NCBI RefSeq assembly: GCF_000247815.1
Contig: NC_021681.1
Coordinates: forward strand, 17,083,634-17,147,633
Origin: Ficedula albicollis
Lineage: Eukaryota > Chordata > Aves > Passeriformes > Muscicapidae
Length of the DNA: 64,000 nt
Direction of reading: 5' to 3'
The notes beneath the pieces were generated by a model. The model was not told the origin of the DNA, made no database searches, and worked only from the letters and a program-made list of their open reading frames with translations. Made by a program: the position numbers and the translations under genes. Below are positions 44,201 through 58,029 of the stretch, piece by piece (position 1 is the stretch's first letter; each line of letters begins with the position of its first letter).

Positions 44201-47200
44201 TATACAAAGGTTTAAATTGTATTATTTTAACATCCTTGTAGCTGTATGTTAAATTTTCAGAATATATAAAATCAGATTTTTGCAATTTCAATAGAAAATC
44301 TACTAATATATTTTTCAACTCAAGCAATGGAATATCTTATTTCTGCTGTGAAAAAGGATAGAATATATAAATACAATTAGCTGTAATTCACAGGTTGATT
44401 CTTTCAATATAGGCAATAATAATAAAATAAAAGTTTACTGATTGGAAAGCTAGTTTTACAGCAGATACAAATATTAGAAAATATTATTTTGGTGTTTCAA
44501 AGTGTGGACTTCATAAGCATTCATGTTAAGGCTAGACACAAAAAGTTGAAAAACTGCCATTATTTGCACCCTTTACCAGTATGCCTACATTAAAATACAG
44601 TCCTTTTTCATTTGAATTTGCACTTTTCCAAACATTCTACTGCCTCATTCACTGCATTTACTATTTCAGAACTGGCAGCACTAGGAATTATGTAGACAGT
44701 GTTACTAAGCAGGAAAACAAGGTACTATTTCACCAATGCAAACAAATGCAACAGATGCAAGTTCATGATGGTCATCATGAACTGTGAAACATTTTCAGCT
44801 GGCCATTGGCAGGGCTGTATTAAAGAGGGAAGTATGGCTGGGGGATCAGCAATACAGCTTTGTGTTACAGCTGCCTTGTTAATGCCTCCCCTCTAATTTG
44901 TGTAGATGGGGAGAAGGTGGTTATGGAGGGATTGCCAGTGGTGAGAGGAAAGAAACTTATTCCACTGGTAGAATGAAGATGCTTGGAAAACCAGGGAACC
45001 ACTCTTCCTTCCTTCCTATGAAACTAACCCTTAAGGTCAGTGTGGCAGTAGTATAATGCTGTTCCTTTTGAAGAAATTATAGGGGGGAAGCACATAAAAA
45101 AACTTCTTTCTGGAGCTGTTTAAATACTGTGTTTTTATGGCAACAATACAGCTGTAATGATACTTTGTGGATTAATGAGGGTTTCATAAATGAACAGCCC
45201 AAACTGGATTGAGAAATTTATGGGCTTCTCTGTCTCTTTCTGGAAAGAGTATTTAAAAATATGCATTTGCTCTCCAAGGCTACAGGGGATTTTTAACCAT
45301 GATTTCCCCTGTCTAATTCATTGAGAGCTGCAGAGAATAGAGCACTTGCTGCATGGTTCCAGACCCTGTTTGTGACTTTGCCTGGTGTCCAGGAGCATGG
45401 AGCAGGAAAAATGCAAGAGCAAATATTTTTGGATGTCCTCTCTTGTCAGAAGCAGGATGCCACTTCCTGGACTCAACTGTTTTTAAATTTCACTTTAAGG
45501 CTACTGAGGTTCAAGCAAAATAACAAACAGAAGGACTTTTCCTTTCTTTATTTCAGCCTCTGGGAAAGGAAGTAACTTTACTAGAGAAACAGTCAAATGT
45601 TAAGTTGGCCTGTAACTCGCAGGCCAGTATTCTAATGCACTAAAATCTACTCTGAAGAGTTAAACAGGAAGTGAAATGTCTAAATTACCTTCAGAAGATC
45701 CAGCTGTGTTAAAGGCTGGTAGGTATTTCTTGGTGTCCAGTCTCAGGATGGGTTGGTCTATTCCACCACATGGCAGTACATTAATGGGAACAAGGATTGT
45801 TCCTCCACCTTCTCTCTCTGTAAACTCTTCCTTCAAGAGCAACCGAGGGTGTTGCAGAACTCTCTTAAGCAGAGTTAGCAACAGTTCATGCCAAAACTTG
45901 AGTCAAAACTGGGTCCCCCCTTAGTGAGGGTTTCTGTAAGAATTTTCCCATACATAAAATTTTTATTTAAAGCCGTGTAAATAGCCAGCTTTTCCACTGC
46001 CTCCTGAGATAGTTTCCTTCGACCTTCTAAACCAAAGTGACTTGACATTAACTCTCTGCTTCCTCAGCAGGCTGTCCCTGATCAGAAGTTTCTGACACTT
46101 AAAACATCAGATGAACTCTTGACTCCAAGCATGTGCAGCCTTTCTACTCAAAAGGCTTAAATTAGGTCATGTGATGAGGAGGAAAGAGGCATGCAGGCAA
46201 TCTGCTTTCACTGGTGAGTAAAGTATATGATCTTCCCCACTTTCCTGATAAATAAGAAAAGATGGATATAATTAGCTGTCCCAAGGACCACATAAGCTTC
46301 TAACTTGCTACAGAGTAGATGAAGGTTATGTACAGTTTAGCATACAGACCAACCCATATAAATAGTCCTCTGTAGAATTAAGTATAATGCCCTGCACTCT
46401 CAATCTCTAATGGAAGACTACTGCTCCTAGTTAGTTACAATCCTTTCAATACAGGATAAATTTAATAACACTGTGCTTTTGTGCACTGCTATCCCAAATG
46501 CTGACTGAAAATAAAAAAATTATTTTTCTTCCTCCTTTTACCAAGCCTGCCATTCTTCCAGAAGAATGTTGCCTCAAATTCTAGTCATGAACATAATCAA
46601 CTCAAAGGCTCACTCATGACTGATATAATCTGATACTGTTTCCCTTAAGTCTCTTCAATACCTAACTTTTCTGTCACCAGTGAGAACTCTGCTCAGGAGA
46701 AATGTGACAATGGAATCTTGAGTTCATAATCACAACTGAAAATCCTGGCTGAATTTAGCGATGTGCAGCTGAGATCTGGTTCCTAAGAGAACCTTGGCTG
46801 CTGTCAGGTGTCTTCCAGACAGAGCCTCCCAATAGTCCTACTGTGTCTGCCTGGGCATGAGGCCAAGTGGCTTTGGAAACCTCACAGTAATCCCAACGAG
46901 TGTATGGGGATACTCCCTCAAACTGCTCAGGGAGTGATGCTACACAGATGACAAACCTGCTTCTCTGAGTGCTCCTGATGTAGTCTCAGGACAAAAAAGC
47001 AGCACTTGAGAAAAGCTTTTAATATTCTGTGATTGTTACTGCAGTTTATTGCACATCTAGAATAAACATTATGTGCTCCTTAAGATGTGAGAGCAACAGA
47101 TGTGCAAAAATTACCTTTCATGTCCTTAAATAACTAAATTTTATAAACTCTGCAATACTAATATGCAGAAAAAAAGGACAAAAGACAATGTTGCCATGTG

Positions 47201-47380
47201 GACCTTAATAGATCAAGATGTTTTCTGCTTGTTCCTTGTACCTGGGAATGCAGCACACCTCCTACTTCTATACAAACATTGACTGCTAGATGTAAGCAAA
47301 GTACTGGTTTATCTTTAATGGAGACTCTGATCTCAAATTTGAAGTTGCCTTAATTTCCCAATTTAGAGAAATAGAAGATA

Positions 47381-47544
47381 CTTATCTTACATAAATGTAA
47401 GATATATAGTAGCCTGCTATCTTAAAAACTTCAAGTAGAATTTTGACTCAACATTCTTTCTGCTTATCTTACATAAATGTAAGAAATATAGTAGCCTGCT
47501 ATCTTAAAAATTTCAAGTAGAATTTTGACTCAACATTCTTTCTG
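47381..47544. repeat. 82-base tandem duplication, two copies
   Basis: Copies start at 47381 and 47463 and differ at two sites. The unit contains a palindromic CTTACATAAATGTAAG. Confidence 0.93.
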
Positions 47545-50500
47545 GGATCAGCCTAAATTCAGAGACAAATGTGTAAGAACAAGTCAGATCAGCTTCCACA
47601 TTAAGACTGCTTTAGCTAACAGAAAACTTTTTTTACCAGAGATACAAGAGCCACATCAGACATTAAAAAAAAACCTCTTCTGAACAGCGTTTGTTTAATT
47701 TGAGAATTTTTGCATACCTCCCCTGCTTCTCTGTATCTGTGTAAGCTTGGCTTTTATCCTATATGTTGGCTGTGAAGATGTAGGGGTAGATCTGAAGATC
47801 TACCAGTTCTCACTTGATGGATTAAATTACTATCTTCTGCTCTGTGGAAATTCAAATACTGTAACAACAGCTGAAGCATAAGGCACCAATGACTTCCAGG
47901 GATGCAAAGAGTAACTGATATCTTAATATGATACAAAGGAAACAAGGGAAAATAATTTTGCTAATGACAACTGCATTATTTTAAGTACTTCATTAGGCTG
48001 GCACTAGGCAAGCAATTAAAAATACTGAAACCATAATTCCAGTAAGATGTTGGATGGGTAGGCTTTGGAGAGATCAAAGGATAAATCTTAGATATAAATT
48101 TGTAACTACAAAGTGCTGAAGCAATATTGCAGATTAAAAAGAAAAACCTGAACTCCAGTGTCAACTTCCACTTTTAAGTCAATGTCAGATACATTCTCTG
48201 TGGCACCTGGCAACTCATTTGTACCATGATACCCCTCCCCACTTCCAACACTACACAGGGACTGCATTAAATCTGACAAGCAGACAACTGACTGTAGCTC
48301 AGATATCAAGTTAATGCAAATCACAGGTTAAGCACAGTTAAGTATTTACACTTTTTTCAATGAAAGTTAACAAGGGGAGGATAGGAAGTTTTTGGTGTTT
48401 ACCCAGGAATCAGGTAGTGAAACCGAACCTGGGAAAACTGCTCTTGCTTTATTTGCAGGTGCCTCATGACTCAATCATAAGAAACATGATGACTCTGTGT
48501 TTAGCATGCCAGAACTAGAGATCATTGCATAGTGCAGAACTTCTGCCAATGCTGGAAATAATTCTGAAATGGTAAAGGTACTTTGACTACCATGACATCC
48601 AACTACACCCTGCCTAAAGCTTCTGTGTGAAACTCTGGTCTCTGAAGCAAAGACCTCTCAGTGCTGCCAAGGTGGGAACTTGTTCCAGTCAGACTGACGG
48701 GGAATGTGGACAACTCTTGCTTGTAAAGTACTTTAAATTGTGTAGAAAGTAAGAGGGTTCAAAAAACCAGAAATATGGATGAGGCAGAAGAAATTCATGT
48801 TTTCTAAGGTGTTTTAAAATTGCACTAGAGCAAGCTACATGCAGGTTCTGCTTTGGATTTCTACAGAGTACATGTCCCAGCTTCTGGGAAGTCCTGTTCC
48901 TTCTTTTGGCTGGCCAGTGTCTCCTCTTAACCCATGAATTTAATGGTTCATCTTTCTATTCCATTGCAAGGAATCTAACAGAGTGAGATCTGAGGAAGTA
49001 CACAGAGGAAACCTCAAAACAAAGGGGAATCTTCAAGCCAATTAAAGCTGCTACCTTGTTAGTTTTGTAAACACTGCAGCAGGTAAGCATTTCAAATGGA
49101 TATGCTGCTAAACACCTACCAGCCTAACAATGAGACTGGAAACTTATCTCACTGTTGCTTCCAATTAGATTTCTCAACTTTGGAGTGCTGCACCAAACTA
49201 ATTCAAAACTTCAGTGACTATTCTAGTAATTGATGGACGAGATTGTCATTGACTTCAGTTCCTGTGTGTACAGCAGACCAGGCTGAAGTTAGAAGTGGAA
49301 GTTTCCCTGTCTGCAGAATAATATAAAGTTCATAGATATTCCTAGTGATTCTGGTATAACTGTATTTTCACTATAGCTCTACCCACCTTTCAAGGAGGAT
49401 AATGCTCTGCTAGGAAGACTTCCTAGGCAGAAAAACAATGGTGAGAATAAAGCTGGAAAAAGCTCTGGGAGCTAAGATGATGTTGCAGAGGGAACTTTGA
49501 GGACTGTAGAAAAGTAGGCCAGCCTTTGACATGAGAAGTTCTGCCTGCAAGCACTGGAGTGCTTGAGCTACAGGTATATGCTTACACTGACCACAAACAC
49601 GAGTTTCACAACTCTGTAATTGTTCTGGAGTTAATACAGTCAGTTAATATTGTCTCTTCCTGCTTATGTTCACCATATTACCTTGTTTCAGGAGACTCCT
49701 GAAGAATAGGCTACTGCACAGCCTTAAAATGAAATTAATGGAAAAATTTATCCTAAACTGATAAACGGCTACAGGACAATACTACAGAGATTTTTATAAG
49801 ACTCCTCTGTACAGAAGCAAATAAATAGGTAACATCTTGTATGACTTCTAAGATTTAAATATAAAGCAAACGCCCTTATTCCTGTCTTGAGAGGCAAGAC
49901 ATGGCACTTTAACTATCCTATAAGAATCAATCAACTCATTTGGATTTTCTCCTCCTTGCTGTTCTAACTAAACCTCACAGAAAGAACTGCTTAAAGAACT
50001 TGGACTGTGGTCCTTCAAGAGTTGGATGTGAATCTGCTGTTGCAAACTATGACTGGATATTTCTAATGTACAGCATAGATGCTTTCCAAATGCTGGCAAA
50101 CCAAACTAAACAGGGTAACTATCTACAGGGTCCTTATTCTAGGGCATTTTGAAAATATAATTCTGTGCTAGTTGATCTCAGAACAAAGGTAAAGAGGCAA
50201 CCCACAAATTATAAAGGGAGTTGTTGAGGGGGAGCCATCAAAATAAAACAACGCTGAACTTTGACTGTTGGGGAAATACAACATTGGTGTTACTTTCTTT
50301 TGATAAAGGATGCTAAATACTTACATTTAATAGTACACACTGAAGATAAAATGATCTGAAGAATGTGTTGAAATGGTGAGGGTCAAGTAAAATGCCCTCC
50401 TGTAGCTTGACAGAGTAACTATCTCATCTTCCAGAGGGAAAAAAAAAAAAAGGCATAATCTAATTTCATGCATTTGAGATCACAGGACCAGATGTGCATA

Positions 50501-53405
50501 AATACTTGCAGAAATGGCTAATACTTCACACAAATGGATCTTCAGTTACCAACTGGACTGATGTTGTTTAGAGCCAAGCACATTTTCATAGCACTAAACT
50601 ACCTGTAGATATGATAAGGGGTGTAACAACTGCTATTCAGGCACATGCCTTCAGAACAGTTTGTTGATAAACACACAAGCTCTGTTAGCAAATATTCTCC
50701 CTGAACAAGTGAAAAGCTCTAAGTGTTTGTTGCCTGCTTTCAAAATTTTTCAGTACCATATTTACTGGACTGTTAGTGTTCAATATTAACTGGCGCCACA
50801 AAAATTCTTAGGCCAAGTGTAGCAAAGTATAATACTCTCATTTTCCTGCAAGCATCAAATGTATTTCCCTTGGTTTTAATATTTTAAAAATAGCAAAATC
50901 CATGAGAAGAAGGAATAAATGTTCCTGGCTTGAATTTTGGGACATTAGTCACAACATGTTTCTGCACTAGTGTCATAGAGGAAGGAAAACCTATCTTTGC
51001 ATTGAAATTAGAGGGTAGATTTAGACTGTAATTTAATTTCCACATGCCCCAGTCATCCACCATGCCCCAATGAGTAGGAAAGCTTGTAATTAACCCCTTC
51101 TCAGGAACCACAAGTAAACAGAATTGTTTGAGGAAACTCTGTTTACTCAATATGGACTTCCAGCTAGAGTCTGCTCTTGTGTTAAAATTAGGAAGCCTGT
51201 TCCCTCAGTGATGCTTCTGGCCTTAGCAACTGTTCTTGCCTCCCAAGGAATCCCTCACACACAGCCCCTGGGTGCAATGCCATGCTCCCCTCTTGTGCTG
51301 AAAGCAAGTTCAGTTTGAAGTGCCAAGGTTGAAGGATGTGCTTAAGTTGGTGGAGTTGAACTCTCTCCCTTGTGGGGAGCAGAGGAGAAAGTTTTCAGGT
51401 ACTCAAAGTATAAATGGAACAGTTTTCCAGAACACATTTCTCTCCTTCTTTCTATTAATTAAATGCAGCAATAGGGTGGGTGGAAGATGCAGCATCTCTA
51501 AACTGCAATTATCTCTGGAACAGCCTGCCCTTGGACAAGGGATGGGAAGTCTGAGCTGATGTGTCCCTTGCAGGGAGTGTGGTCACAGCTGGGCATGAGC
51601 AGTTTCCTGTGGGGATGGTGTGGTGTCACAAGGTTTCCTCACAAATGAGGAATGTCTGCTCAGCCTCTCTTCTGGTTTACTAAAGGCAACAGAGATGTTT
51701 TTCAACTGTTTCAACTGGCTAAAAGTTTCAGTTATGAAATGCTTCTTCCGACTTTCCTGTTTGTCAGACTTTGTACTACATGGCCCCTATGGCAATTATC
51801 AACATACTCCACCATGACTTTGGAGAAGTGCAGTCCAGGTTTTGACTTAAATTGTCCTGCCAGAAGTAATTTTTTTTTTTTCAAGAGCAAACAAAGCCAG
51901 ACTAGACTTGAGACACTTTAACACAGACTGCAGACTGCTTCTAATACAGCTTTTTGCCCGTGCTATGGCTGCTTGAGCTCATAGATAGTTGTTTGACATC
52001 TCTCCTCTCAAAGAGCAAAAAGTATTTTCTCTTTAAGACAACAAACAACAAAAAGTATTATTTCATGCAAAGTTGGACAAAGGTCTTTATGCAAATTCTG
52101 CTATCCAATAAAGACTATGCACAAACACATGCAAAAAGCACTTAAAAGTTTGCTCCCTAGGCTTAACTTTCCAGGCACTCCTCACTTCTACCAACAGCTT
52201 AGTCTGGTCTTGTCAGAAGCTTATTCTTCTAATTGGCAGCACAAAAGGTTTTTAATTTAAGCTTTGACATAAATTAAATACTACATCTTCATAAATACAA
52301 AGAACTGTCAATAGTGCCAGTGCAGAAGCAAAGGAACCATAGGTAGTACTAACAGCTGGGGGAGACTGCAACGATTCTATAAAAAGTTAAGAAAAGCATC
52401 TGCTTATAGTTTGATAAAAGCTATCTAAATCCAACCTAGAAAATCAGATCCTGCTACAGCTGGCATAGAGATTATGAACATCTCACAGAACAAAAAAACT
52501 CCACCACCTTGTCTAGAAATAATAGGTTTCAATCAAGAGGATATTTTCTTCACTTCTGTCCTTTTTATTGTAAAACAGGAAATATAAACCAACTCAGAAC
52601 AATATTCTGATGTCTAAAGGTCAGGACAACAAGCTAGGATTTGCCTTCTAAGCTTAGAAGAATTTATCTTAGTAAAATATACCACATGTAAAATAAAGCT
52701 ACTATATTTCTCACACCCTTAGTTTTAACATGGGCCTTTAGGTTGAGCCTTTCTCTACTTTGCTGAAATCCTGGGTTGGAAGGTGCACAAAGGCTCTCTC
52801 ATCTCTCTTTCGAGCTCAGACCTATCTCATTTCATCAGCTTTCAGTTCACATGCAGGTACCACACGCATAAAATCAGAATGCTTTTTGAAAGCCACAACA
52901 TGAGAAGTTTTTAAACGAGCTGCACAGAAAGGCATTTACACACAGAATACGTCAGCAATAAAAGAAACTAAACGACCAACACATGTGCCAGTACCTCACG
53001 GTATGACAAGGAACAAGGTGTTTAGTTGCTCCTGGACCTGACAACCAGGTACTTCCTTTCCAAGCAGAGGTGCTTAAGCGCAGGCCGGAGGGAAAGGGAT
53101 CAGATCCTCCTGGCGCAGAGCTACTTCCCCTGCCCTCTGTAAGCGATCCCCGCTGCGGGTGGGGGGCTCCGGCTGCCCGCCGCCCCCGGCCCAGCCCCTG
53201 CCAGTGCCGTGCAGCAGGAGGGGCGGTGGCCGCCGCCACCCTAACGGGGACTTTGGTGGCGGGGACCCCCCACGCACGGCACCCGCAGGGCAAGGACGGG
53301 ACCCCGGCCCCGGCGTCACCGGGCCTCCTTCCCCGTGCCCCCGCCCCAGCCAGCCCTGAGGGACCCTCCCGCCACCGCCGGAGCGCGGCCGCCATGGAGA
53401 ACCGC

Positions 53406-53419
53406 GTTGCCATGGCAAC
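53406..53419. promoter_or_regulatory. PDE6D: Perfect RFX X-box (palindromic)
   Basis: GTTGCCATGGCAAC is an exact match to the X-box consensus GTNRCC-N2-RGYAAC in both half sites. It lies 87-100 bases into PDE6D intron 1, about 140 bases downstream of the start codon. RFX factors drive ciliary genes through such sites, and PDE6D carries prenylated cargo to cilia. Function here is inferred. Confidence 0.65.
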
Positions 53420-53505
53420 CCCCTCCCGCCCCAGGGGCCTCGCCACAGCGGGGCGGCGATCCCCGCGCCCCCCGCGCCGCCTCACGGCCCCCGCACGGAG
53501 GATAC

Positions 53506-53555
53506 AGCTTGAAGCCGCGGAGGATCTCCTTGGCCCGCTCGTCCGTGGCCGACAT
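53506..53555 (-). CDS. PDE6D: PDE6D coding exon 1
   Basis: The minus strand starts ATG at 53555-53553 and encodes MSATDERAKEILRGFK plus the first two bases of Leu17. Human reads MSAKDERAREILRGFKL, so the start is secure. The context GACCATGTCG and the donor CT|GTATCC fit. PDE6D is the prenyl-binding delta subunit, a cytosolic solubilising factor for lipidated proteins, regulated by ARL2 and ARL3. The N-terminal helix encoded here precedes the beta sandwich. Confidence 0.97.
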
Positions 53556-53668
53556 GGTCCTGCCGCGCCGCGGGCGGGCGGACGGGGCTGGGCCGGGCCT
53601 GGCGGGAGCGCGGCGGTGACAGCGGAGCCTCAGGACCCCCCGCCCCGCCCCTCCCTCCCGCGCACACG

Positions 53669-54489
<821 letters not shown>

Positions 54490-54615
54490 GAAACCTTCAA
54501 AACGCACCCGGACGAGTTCTGTGTCATCTGCTGCAGGTGACCCTGTCTTAGCAGGGGATTGGGCTGGATGATCGCCAGAGGTCCCTCCCAAACCTCACAG
54601 TTCTGTGATTTGCAT
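54490..54615 (+). mobile_element. CR1 LINE 3' end, sense
   Basis: GGAAACCTTCAAAACGCACC, GGTGACCCTGTCTTAGCAGG and TGGGCTGGATGATCGCCAGA followed by GGTCCCTCCC and a TTCTGTGATT tail match the CR1 3' terminus on the + strand. Only about 125 bases remain. Confidence 0.9.
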
Positions 54616-54721
54616 GTACCGAGGCCGGACCAAACAGGACCAGCATTGTGGAGGAGGTTTAAAATAAATAACGTGCTACCCCCTGGAACAAAGGCAGCCT
54701 TCTTTGCGCTGCAGTAATTTG

Positions 54722-55090
54722 AATTACAGACCAGTTTGAGTTGAAAGGGACTTAAAGACCTTCCAGACTGGCCTTGAACACATCCAGGGATGGGGCATCC
54801 ACAGCTTTCCTGGGCAACCTGTGTCACTGCCTCAGCACCCTACACTAAATAATTTCATCCTTGTATCTAATCTAAGTCTGCTTTCTGTAATTTTGAAGCC
54901 ATTCCCCTTGTTCTATCACTAGAACTCTATTCCCTTTTGAAAAGTCCCTCTCCAGCTTTCTTACAGGACCCTTTCAGGTACAGAAAGGCCTGAATAAGGT
55001 CACCCTGGAGCCTTCTCCAGGCTGAACAATGCAAAGTCTTTCAGCCTGTCCTCAAAGGAGAGGTGCTCTAGCTCGCTAATCATCTTTATG
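54722..55090 (-). mobile_element. CR1 LINE fragment, antisense
   Basis: Antisense CR1 phrases include TTGAAAGGGACTTAAAGACC, CATCCAGGGATGGGGCATCC, CCTTGTTCTATCACTA, AAAAGTCCCTCTCCAGCTTT and GAGAGGTGCTCTAGC. It lies tail to tail with the preceding sense fragment. Confidence 0.92.
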
Positions 55091-57698
55091 TTTGTGTAAC
55101 AGAGTTGATTGTGCAGGGAAAGTCTCAGGTTTGTTAGCACATCCCAGGAGCCAGACTGCACTTCAACACGAGCAGATTAACCCCTCTGCTAACAATCTGA
55201 GTGCAACTGATAAAAGCATTAAGTCATAGTAAAAATAAAGCCAGCAGTTGTAGCCCAATCCTCAAACGAGGATCAGTGAACAGTCAGGGTGCCATCAGTT
55301 CACTCACTCATGGCTCCACTTGCCTCCAAATTGCCCACTGTACACAAGTGGAGAATGTGAGCATTAATAAAGGCTGCATTTAATGCATAAGGGCAAGGCC
55401 ACTCCAGTATCACCAGCTTATCTTAATAATAAAACCAGGCAGCATTTATTTTCCTGATGTATGTGATCCATGCTCAATTTCCCACCATCAGTTTAAGTGT
55501 ATGAAGGGGTCATTTTGAGTCTGGGCAGAGTGCCAGGAGTGAGCTGTGCAAATATATATTTGTGTTTAATTAAGAGTCCATCCTGGATTTTAGCTAGTGG
55601 AATTGCGTGGTGTCTAAGGAGGAGGGACCAAAGATCACCAAGGAGAAAAGACTGATGAGGAGAAAAGGCAAGGAAGATAAAAGCAGACCTGAAAAAGGCA
55701 GAAACAAATGGCTGTATGTAGGGATGAGCCTGCCAGGTGGAAGTAGGACATGCTGGTTTACAGAAGTCGTGAGGAACTCAATCCTGCCCTCCTCTATTCA
55801 GTCTCCTCAGAGATGAAGGAGCCAGAGACCAAATGGATCTCATGGAAAGGAGCTCTTGCAGCTTTGAAGGGCTTCTCTAGCACAGAGGTAGGGATGTTTG
55901 TGGAGTTTCAAGTCGGAGCCTCTGCATTTCCTGGCCAAGTCCCAGAATTCTCAAATTCACCTTGCTGTGCAGAGAAGCACAGGCCTCTCATTCATGAACT
56001 TCTGAAAATCACAGAAGAGCTCATAGCTGAAATGTGAAACTCTTGTGACTAGTGCAGGGCCAAGCAGCAATGGAACACATGGCAGCTCAACTCAGAGTGA
56101 CAAAAACCCTGGGATCTCTCTAAGTCCTCGGGCTGCATTATCACAAACAGCACTCTAGAGCACATCATCATAAAAATCTGCTTCCAAGAAAGTTGCTGCA
56201 AATCCCTCTATTCCTTGGTGCCACTTGGAATGTAAACTTTTCCTTCACATCTCTGGCAGGTGTGGCAACTTCTGATGAATGGATGAAGGGTCATGGAAGA
56301 ATGCACAGGTGAGTAATAAAAGATAAGTGAAAATATAAGAAACACAAAAGTATTTTCATAGTTGGCCCTCTCCTTGGTTAGGACAGATGTCCTCAAAGTC
56401 TGGGGGTCCAGGACCCCACTGCCTGGGGACATTACTGGGGCAGTGCAGGGAAATAAGGTGAATTATGTGCTGCCTAAAAGGGACCTGGACTGCAGAATCA
56501 AAAGGGGAAGAGGTGGGGTGAGTCGAGAGATAATGCCAACATTAAAAGATAAAATGGATTAACATCTCCTGGCACACAGAGAGCTGCGTGGGTGGAGCAA
56601 GAGGTTGCAATAGCTGTTTAAAAGGGAATCAGACAGCTGGACATCCACATATTTTTCCTCTTAAAACCAAAAATCCATACCAAAAGCTGAGTTTAGCTGA
56701 TGCTGTCCTCCAAAGTCCAGGTCAGCCAGCCAGGCTGGCTGTCAACAGTTGGGAGGTATCAGGACTGGGACTGCTGGCTGACCTATATGGGACTAACAGA
56801 TGATTTTTACTCACAGGCTCTAGCAAAAGGTTGCAAAACCAATCCATGGAAAATAGCTCACAATCGTATATTTTCATTTCTATTTCAGCCTGGAATTCAA
56901 GCTTTAGCAAGGGAAAAAGGAGGCCACACACTGCTTGTCCAAGGCAACTGTTCCAGCTTGTCTGCGGGATGACAGGAACTGTGGGGAAGGGCCTGGTTAG
57001 GATGTGATTAAAGAGGTAATTCTCCCTCTCTGTGCAAATGAGAGCTAAGTGTGGCTTAAGTAAATTACTGACTGGCTTGTTATAGCCCTGGCTGAGTTCC
57101 CTTGTTGCGCAGGGCCTGGTTTTTTTACATCCAATTTGCTTTGAAGCCCAGAGTGTCACAACAGCATTCCAACACCTGCACCTCTGCACTCGTCTGCCAC
57201 CCCTTCTCTGATGGATGATGGGGCCCTCGGGACCTGCTGTAGATGGCTCTGAGACACAGGCTAAGCCCCATCAGTTTCTCTAATAGTTTCTGATGTTCTT
57301 TCCTTGAAGGCTTCCCCCTCCTGACCACGCTGGTCCATGATTTGATCTTCAGGGACTTGCTGACTGCAAGTCAGAAGCACTTTGCTCGCAGCTGAAGGAT
57401 TTTTAACAGAGGCACATTTTATTCACAACATGGCATGGATGAGCCTACAAATCTTGGGGAGGTTAGCACCCCCCAATTCCCTCTTTCCATCCTTTTTCTG
57501 ATACCCCTTCCATTGTCTTTTGGCTCCTGATCCTCCCTGGGGAGAATCTTAACCCTTCCAGTTCGCTCCCTGACTCTGTGTCAGAGCCAGAGCTCTGCCC
57601 TTTGGTTTATCATTTGTATGGACCATTTTTCTGTGGAGTTTAAAATCAGTTCTATCTTCACTCCATCTCTTGGTATTTCCCAGGAGGATTGGCCTGAG
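55091..57698. other. Intergenic between PDE6D and COPS7B
   Basis: Mixed-composition unique sequence with short, unrecognised ORFs on both strands. No gene, tRNA or intact element recognised. Confidence 0.65.
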
Positions 57699-57885
57699 AC
57701 AGAATATCCTGAGTGGCAAGGGACTCACAAGGATCCTCGAGCCTATCTCCTGTCCTTGCACAGGACAGCCCCAAGAATCCCACCCTGTGCCTGAAAGTGT
57801 TTCCCAAACACTCCTTGAGCTCTGCCAGGCTTGGGGCCATGATCACTTCCCTGGGAAGTCTGTTCCAGTGTCCCATTCAATCTAA
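57699..57885 (-). mobile_element. CR1 LINE fragment, antisense (second subfamily type)
   Basis: ACAGAATATCCTGAGTGGCA, GGGACTCACAAGGATCCTCG, CTTGCACAGGACAGCCCCAA, GAGCTCTGCCAGGCTTGG and TTCCCTGGGAAGTCTGTTCC match the CR1 type whose plus-strand text describes 'CCTGAGTTGGAAGGGACCCA'. Boundaries are approximate. Confidence 0.88.
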
Positions 57886-58029
57886 TAATGGCCCCACTTC
57901 TAATAACGAAGTGACCTTACAACAGCAGCCCTTTGCACGGGTTGTTTTGGGGTGCAAACCCCTGTGATGCTGCCACAGGACCTCATATCCCCAAAAAGAG
58001 AGGCAGGAATTTTACTTGCTTAGGCTGGA

